Source of the DNA: Selenomonas sp. ND2010
GTDB lineage: Bacteria; Bacillota; Negativicutes; Selenomonadales; Selenomonadaceae
Length of the DNA: 64,000 bases
Reading direction: 5' to 3'
Assembly (NCBI RefSeq): GCF_000702005.1
Contig: NZ_JNKI01000008.1
Coordinates: 1-64,000, forward strand
Shown here one piece after another: positions 59,843 to 64,000 of this stretch; within the stretch, counting starts at the first letter, position 1, and the number at the start of each line of letters is the position of its first letter. Both the position numbers and the translations under genes were made by a program. Under the pieces are notes generated by a model. That model did not search any database, was not told the DNA's origin, and was given only the letters and a program-made list of their open reading frames with translations.

Positions 59843-60235
59843 CTAAAGAGCGGCATTTCGCCCGCACTCCGGATAGAGTTTTTTCTCCAGCCAATTGGGC
59901 GAAATCTGGCGGCCACGAGGCATCAGCTCATCCAACAAACTGGTCTCAGCCCAAAGCAGCGCCTTAGTCTCATCCGCCAGCGCGGCAAAGGCCTTTGGAG
60001 TTCTCCCCCGCAACTGTCCCCTTATGATTTCATCGACCGTATCCGCAGCTACCGCCGCTTTTTCCAAGGGATGTTCCTCCGTCTCTGTTGCATCCAGGGC
60101 AAAAGCCAATTCATGCGCAAAAGTCCGAAGCCCTGTCTCCAAGTTCTCAATCCGCGATTTCGGAATCCACTCCTCAAAATGCCGCTCAGACAGGAACTCA
60201 TTTAGTCTTCTTTCCAACGTTTCGTGGTCACACAT
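59843..60235 (-). CDS. Protein of unknown function
   Basis: 130 residues from the ATG at 60235 (AAAGGAGG upstream); extra codons upstream lack a ribosome site. All-helical by appearance: LERRLNEFLSERHFEEWIPKSRIENLETG at the start, then AADTVDEIIRGQLRGRTPKAF and DELMPRGRQISPNWLEKKLYP. No catalytic motif. No family recognised. Confidence 0.55.
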   Translation of the reverse strand: MCDHETLERRLNEFLSERHFEEWIPKSRIENLETGLRTFAHELAFALDATETEEHPLEKAAVAADTVDEIIRGQLRGRTPKAFAALADETKALLWAETSLLDELMPRGRQISPNWLEKKLYPECGRNAAL

Positions 60236-60511
60236 AGCAATGCCTCCTTTGACCTCATACCGGCCTCCACCGATATGAATGGGATTGTCTTTCCTGACGA
60301 TACATTTCGACAGCAAAGGAAAAACCACCTGTCGAGCCTGCAAATTTCATGTTACAGGATTACACAATCGTTATCCATTTTCGCAATTTTCTATGGCTAA
60401 ATAGAAGGAATTCCCCCTCCCTAAGCGAATATAAAAAAGCAGGGGGAATAGGGACACTCTAATATTACACATTGGTAATTCTTGAGCGTTTTTTAAGAAA
60501 GGGGAAATTCT

Positions 60512-61594
60512 ATGAACAAGAAAAAACTTTGTGCAGCACTGATGGCTATGAGCTTCATCGTAGGCACTGGCCTGAGCATGGACGTTGAGGCCGCCACTCG
60601 TGCCGAAATTGCCAAAATCAGTGTGAAGGAAAACGGAAGCAACTTCCAGTATTGGAATAAAGATTCTGCTTCCTTCAAGGCTCTCACGAGCTATGTCAAA
60701 GATGTAACCAACAAGAAGAGCAAAAACTACATCCCAGAAGAGGATCGCATTGCTGTCTTCGATATGGATGGCACGCTGCTCGGCGAACGCACCCCTTGCT
60801 ATTTTGAGTGGATGATGTACCTCGAGCGCGCACTTAACGATCCAACCTACACCCCCTCCAAAGAAGACCGTGAATATGCGCAGGTCGTAAAAAAGGCAAT
60901 TGAAAATCAGTCAATTCCCGAGGATATGGAAGGCAAAGAGGCAAAATCCCAGGCTTCCGTATTTGCTGGCATGACGCAGGACGAGTACAACGCCTTCGTC
61001 AAGAAATTCATGGAAACGCCAGCTGAAGGATTGACGAATCTCAAACGCGGCGAAGAGTTCTATCTGCCGATGGCAGAAGTCGTCTCTTACCTCAAGGAAA
61101 ATGATTTTGATATCTGGATTGTATCCGGCTCCGACCGTGACGCCCAGCGTGTTTTGATGGATGGCGTACTGCCAATCAAACGCGACCACTTCATCGGCAC
61201 GGACATCATGACCCTCGCATCCGGTCAGGGCAATACGGACGGCCTGGAATACGTCTACGATAAAGATAAAGACACGCTGGTACGCGGACAGTTCGTCCTA
61301 AAAGACGTCAAGATGAACAAAGTATCCAACATTGCCCGCGAAATCGGCCGCCAGCCGGTTCTCGCCTTCGGCAACAGCTCTGGTGATGCTTCCATGTTCA
61401 ACTACACCATCAGCAAGAACAAATATAAGGCACTGGCCTTCTCGCTCTGCTGTGATGACCTCGAAGACGATCTCGGCAACATCAAAAAAGCCGACAAGAT
61501 GAAAGCAGACTGCCAGAAGAATGGCTGGATTCCAGTATCCATGCGCGACGACTGGAAGACCATCTATGGTTACAACGTAAAAGTTGCCAAATAA
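60512..61594 (+). CDS. Secreted HAD-superfamily phosphatase
   Basis: 360 residues. Signal peptide to about residue 28 (VEA-ATR). HAD hydrolase: motif I DMDGTLLGER (nucleophile Asp at about 86), motif II WIVSGSDRDAQRV, Lys in motif III near KRDHFIGTDIM, motif IV FGNSSGDASMFNY. Likely a periplasmic or secreted acid phosphatase of the phosphoserine-phosphatase-like branch. GAAAGGGG ribosome site. The terminator downstream is split by an insertion sequence. Confidence 0.88.
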   Translation: MNKKKLCAALMAMSFIVGTGLSMDVEAATRAEIAKISVKENGSNFQYWNKDSASFKALTSYVKDVTNKKSKNYIPEEDRIAVFDMDGTLLGERTPCYFEWMMYLERALNDPTYTPSKEDREYAQVVKKAIENQSIPEDMEGKEAKSQASVFAGMTQDEYNAFVKKFMETPAEGLTNLKRGEEFYLPMAEVVSYLKENDFDIWIVSGSDRDAQRVLMDGVLPIKRDHFIGTDIMTLASGQGNTDGLEYVYDKDKDTLVRGQFVLKDVKMNKVSNIAREIGRQPVLAFGNSSGDASMFNYTISKNKYKALAFSLCCDDLEDDLGNIKKADKMKADCQKNGWIPVSMRDDWKTIYGYNVKVAK

Positions 61595-61610
61595 CAAACG
61601 ATAAAAAAGA

Positions 61611-61618
61611 CCCCGGCC
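61611..61618 (+). terminator. Left part of the IS-split terminator
   Basis: CCCCGGCC, the left arm start of the phosphatase terminator. It continues at 63346 on the other side of the insertion sequence. Joined, it reads CCCCGGCCCTGCGAA-CAC-TTCGCAGGGCCGGGG then CCTTTT. Confidence 0.8.
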
Positions 61619-61697
61619 TGGTGTGCTCCCCGTCAAGTGGACAGGTAAAAAAATAAAAATATTCATTGCTGCTCGCAACTAATGCGAGCAGCTTTTT

Positions 61698-62612
61698 TCA
61701 TGCAGCTCCAACCAGTTTTTCGTGGTACTCACTTGGGGTTCGTATGCCTAAATGACGCTGTGGTCTGTCATAAGTGTAATATCTTATATATTCCTCAATT
61801 GACTCAACCAACTCTTGCCGAGAAGTAAATCTGCGTCTGTAGTACATCTCGCGCTTCAAGATACCCCAGAAGCCTTCCATGGGGCCATTGTCTAGGCAAT
61901 GTGCTACACGGGACATGCTTTGTGTCATACCGGCCTGTTCAATTTTGGCGCGGAACAACTTATTGGTGTACTGAAAGCCACGGTCACTATGAAACAAGGG
62001 ATGTGCTCCTGGATTGGCTTCAAGAGCTTTGTCAAAGGTTTGGAATACCAACTGGTTATTGTTGCTGTCACCAATAACATAGGCAACAGGCCGGCGATCA
62101 CAGAGGTCAAGGATGGCACTCAGATATACCTTTTTAACGGTTCCGTATTCAGGAAAGTACTTGAATTCGGTCACATCCGTAACCCATTTCTGGTTGTATT
62201 TATCTGCATGGAAATCCCTGTTGAGTACATTCTCTGCTGTATAGTATGGATCAACAGCAGGCCTGGTGCAACAGTTGTGACGTCCTTTTATTACGGAGTG
62301 CAGTCTCTTCTTGCGGCATATGCGCAGGATACGCTTGTCATTAGCATGCAGGCCATGGTCATGCTCAATCTTATCTCGAATCCTTCGGTAGCCCATATCT
62401 GGATGCTCCTTATGGATTGATTCTGCCAGGGCAGCAAGCTTCTGGTTCGTTTCTTCGTTTTGTCCCAACTTCCTGTGAAGCCATTTGTAATACGCAGCCC
62501 TGGTTACACAGCCCAACCTGCATAACGCCTTGACTGGATAATCCTTACAGATACTGCTGAGCTCCAGTATCGCCCGGTAGGTAGCCGTATTACGAGTTCT
62601 GTCTAGTATCAC
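61698..62612 (-). CDS. IS3-family transposase OrfB (DDE integrase)
   Basis: 304 residues from a GTG at 62612 overlapping the orfA stop (GTGA). An HTH_21 region (KALCRLGCVTRAAYYKWLHR) precedes the retroviral-integrase-type core: first Asp in KWVTDVTEFKY, second in FHSDRGFQYT, Glu in GPMEGFWGILKREMYY. Probably made as a fusion with OrfA by -1 frameshifting on the run of seven A (62633-62639, minus strand), as usual in the family; the open frame upstream of its GTG supports this. Confidence 0.93.
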   Translation of the reverse strand: MILDRTRNTATYRAILELSSICKDYPVKALCRLGCVTRAAYYKWLHRKLGQNEETNQKLAALAESIHKEHPDMGYRRIRDKIEHDHGLHANDKRILRICRKKRLHSVIKGRHNCCTRPAVDPYYTAENVLNRDFHADKYNQKWVTDVTEFKYFPEYGTVKKVYLSAILDLCDRRPVAYVIGDSNNNQLVFQTFDKALEANPGAHPLFHSDRGFQYTNKLFRAKIEQAGMTQSMSRVAHCLDNGPMEGFWGILKREMYYRRRFTSRQELVESIEEYIRYYTYDRPQRHLGIRTPSEYHEKLVGAA

Positions 62613-63280
62613 CTCCTTTCCAATTCCTCGAGTTTTTTTAGAAAATCTATCTCCATCTGCTTTTGTAGCAACTGAGCCTTCTGCATGCGGTTTTCATATC
62701 TGAGCCGTTCCAGCTCGTTCATCTCAGACTCAGGCTTTCTGCGGCCTCTGCCGTCCTTGAGGCCTTCGATTCCCTTTTGGTCATACTTCCTGACCCAGGT
62801 ATAGACCTGCTGGTAAGAAACATCGAATTTCTCCGCCGCCAAAGCATAATCACGGCCATTTGCAATGCAATCCTCCACAATGGATACCCGTTCATCAAAT
62901 GTAGTTTTTCTGCCTTTAGTCACGATGGTGCTCCCTCCTATACCGGATGGTTTAAGTTCCTCGTGACTATTATACTTCATAATCCAGTCTTGTAGCTGTC
63001 TCCGCGAACGAAGTCCGTATTTTCGGCATATAGCATCTTGTGAATCCACGCCAGAAAGATAATCGTGGATAGCAGTTTCCTTAAACTCAACAGAATAGCG
63101 CTGATGATGTCGTTTGAAGAATACATCCGGGCCACAAGCATCATAGTTACGAACCCATTGCCTGAAGGATCTTCTGTCAATACCTGCATCCGCGGCTATG
63201 GAGGCATAACTGCCCTCTCCACGTTTATACTTTTCAATGAAGTGGATTTTCTCTTCGGGTGATAATCTCTTCTTGTACAT
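62609..63280 (-). CDS. IS3-family transposase OrfA
   Basis: 223 residues. Two HTH units of the IS150 type, LSPEEKIHFIEKYKRGEGSYASIAADAGI and RVSIVEDCIANGRDYALAAEKFDVSYQQVYTWVRKY (in parts), bind the element ends. A leucine-zipper-like C-terminal helix (LERLRYENRMQKAQLLQKQMEIDFLKKLEEL) ends just past the slippery A run. Intact start and stop; the element looks active. Confidence 0.92.
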   Translation of the reverse strand: MYKKRLSPEEKIHFIEKYKRGEGSYASIAADAGIDRRSFRQWVRNYDACGPDVFFKRHHQRYSVEFKETAIHDYLSGVDSQDAICRKYGLRSRRQLQDWIMKYNSHEELKPSGIGGSTIVTKGRKTTFDERVSIVEDCIANGRDYALAAEKFDVSYQQVYTWVRKYDQKGIEGLKDGRGRRKPESEMNELERLRYENRMQKAQLLQKQMEIDFLKKLEELERR

Positions 63281-63345
63281 AAAATGCTCCCTATCAAGCA
63301 GACAGTTTTATTATTTCTTCTGTCTACCTAATAGGGAGCATATCA

Positions 63346-63379
63346 GCCCTGCGAACACTTCGCAGGGCCGGGGCCTTTT
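63346..63379 (+). terminator. Right part of the IS-split terminator
   Basis: GCCCTGCGAA pairs with TTCGCAGGGC, followed by CGGGGCC TTTT. Even after the insertion this half still folds, so it may stop transcripts from the element side. Confidence 0.8.
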
Positions 63380-63394
63380 CGTCCCAAATCCTTT

Positions 63395-63682
63395 TTAGTT
63401 TCGTTTTTCCCAATAGTTAATACGCAACGTATCTCCCGTACGAATATCCCGTTTCAGCAACCATTCATTGAGTTCCCGGATGCCATCGATGAATTCATGA
63501 ATTTCCCGGGGCCCATAGGTATTTTTCTTCATATATTCTCGCGCGATACTCTCCAGCGTATCGCCGCTTTTAACCGTAACAGTCACTTCCACGAGATTCC
63601 AGTTCTTCTCGGCTGCTTCGGCGTTCATTCCCCCAAGGCTAATGAACAAGACAGCCATCACTACGACAAATGCCTTCTTCAT
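63395..63682 (-). CDS. Secreted LysM protein, YneA-like
   Basis: 95 residues with a signal peptide (MKKAFVVVMAVLFISLGG, cleavage near AEA-AEK). One LysM-type domain follows: VTVKSGDTLESIAREYMKKNTYG and DIRTGDTLRINYW. LysM binds peptidoglycan N-acetylglucosamine. Size and layout resemble YneA, the SOS-induced division inhibitor of Bacillus, but no lexA gene is next to it in the window. Confidence 0.75.
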   Translation of the reverse strand: MKKAFVVVMAVLFISLGGMNAEAAEKNWNLVEVTVTVKSGDTLESIAREYMKKNTYGPREIHEFIDGIRELNEWLLKRDIRTGDTLRINYWEKRN

Positions 63683-63782
63683 TTTAGCTTCCTCCTATCG
63701 AACATCTATCCCTCTATCTACCATCAGTATAAATGTTCTTTCGAAGAAAAGCAAGTTTTTTGTCAGAATACTCTGTTGACTT

Positions 63783-64000
63783 TTATTTTGCCATCTGAGC
63801 AGTCAGCGTCCGCTCCATGCACTCCCGAATGATGCGGGCATAGGCAGCACAGCCTGCATCATTCGGGTGGATGCCATCAGCGGACAACCATTCGGGATGC
63901 TTGGATACTTCTGCATACCAATCAACCACAGTAACATTGGGATGCTCGGTGGCAACCTTTTGCAGATACGCATTGTTGGTGTCCTGCCAAGTGAGGTTTG
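63783..64000 (-). CDS. SGNH/GDSL hydrolase, 5' part outside window
   Basis: Last 72 codons of an esterase-type domain, ending at 63783. TVVDWYAEVSKHPEWLSADGIHPNDAGCAAYARIIRE (in parts) contains the block V DGIHP with catalytic Asp and His of SGNH hydrolases, and the WYxxxxxHPEWL form found in OatA-type acyltransferase tails. The reading frame continues off the right edge, so the N-terminal part (possibly a membrane acyltransferase domain) is not visible. Confidence 0.75.
   Translation of the reverse strand, partial: NLTWQDTNNAYLQKVATEHPNVTVVDWYAEVSKHPEWLSADGIHPNDAGCAAYARIIRECMERTLTAQMAK

Larger units (their letters stand above)
61619..63345 (-). mobile_element. Complete IS3-family element
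   Basis: 1727 bases. Ends TGGTGTGCTCCCC (61619) and, inverted, TGATATGCTCCCT (63345) are imperfect inverted repeats starting with TG. A 3-bp target duplication GCC flanks it (61616-61618 and 63346-63348). Contains orfA and orfB overlapping in the -1 relation. It inserted into the terminator hairpin of the phosphatase gene. Confidence 0.95.

Overview
The window looks like chromosome of a Selenomonas-type bacterium (Negativicutes: diderm relatives of Firmicutes), close to Selenomonas ruminantium but not clearly that species. The best evidence is a 393-residue lysine/ornithine decarboxylase at 37.5-38.7 kb that resembles the S. ruminantium enzyme, which makes the cadaverine attached to peptidoglycan in that group. 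Adenosylcobalamin methylmalonyl-CoA mutase genes (propionate formers), Firmicutes-style T-box and BirA control, and outer-membrane-type barrel proteins fit the same picture.

Layout. 0-0.3 kb: cut-off end of an IS3-family element. 0.4-2.4 kb: small secreted proteins. 2.5-7.2 kb: xth, lepB, rplS and the shikimate genes aroB-aroK-aroC. 7.3-11.8 kb: compact type IV pilus operon (pilin, prepilin peptidase, minor pilins, PilM/N-like, PilO). 11.9-20 kb: lipoprotein, chemoreceptor, zapA, and pheS-pheT behind a T-box leader. 20.4-27.2 kb: mutA-mutB-meaB and an MsrA-like gene without its catalytic cysteine, behind a cobalamin riboswitch. 27.1-30.9 kb: a biotin-regulated-looking operon of MaoC-like hydratase, bioY, thiolase and AMP-ligase. 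31-44.4 kb: U32 protein, class III aminotransferase, lysine decarboxylase, phosphoribosyltransferase, outer-membrane barrel, HU, diguanylate cyclase, small secreted proteins and several broken genes.

44.85-58.94 kb is an integrative element of about 14.1 kb inserted into the 3' half of a tRNA-Leu(CAA) gene. It is bounded by 99-bp direct repeats with one mismatch. It carries a tyrosine integrase, an XRE repressor, an excisionase-like gene, replication-type wHTH proteins, a cluster of DnaA-box-like sites, an amidase, a DpnI homologue next to a shortened Dam-family methylase, a second DNA methyltransferase facing an HhH-glycosylase-like protein, and two probable PBECR-type nucleases, one behind a terminated leader RNA. 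It also holds about 1.1 kb of GC-rich, highly foldable sequence with no convincing gene, a candidate large structured RNA. 59-64 kb is chromosome again: small proteins, a secreted HAD phosphatase whose terminator is split by a complete IS3-family element, a LysM protein and the end of an SGNH hydrolase.

The most unusual signal is a palindrome, TTGACNNGTCAA. About 23 exact or one-mismatch copies lie between 23.8 and 56.9 kb, inside genes and between them, often in pairs 12-15 bp apart; chance would give about 0.06 exact copies. All family names come from recognising motifs by eye; no database search was run.
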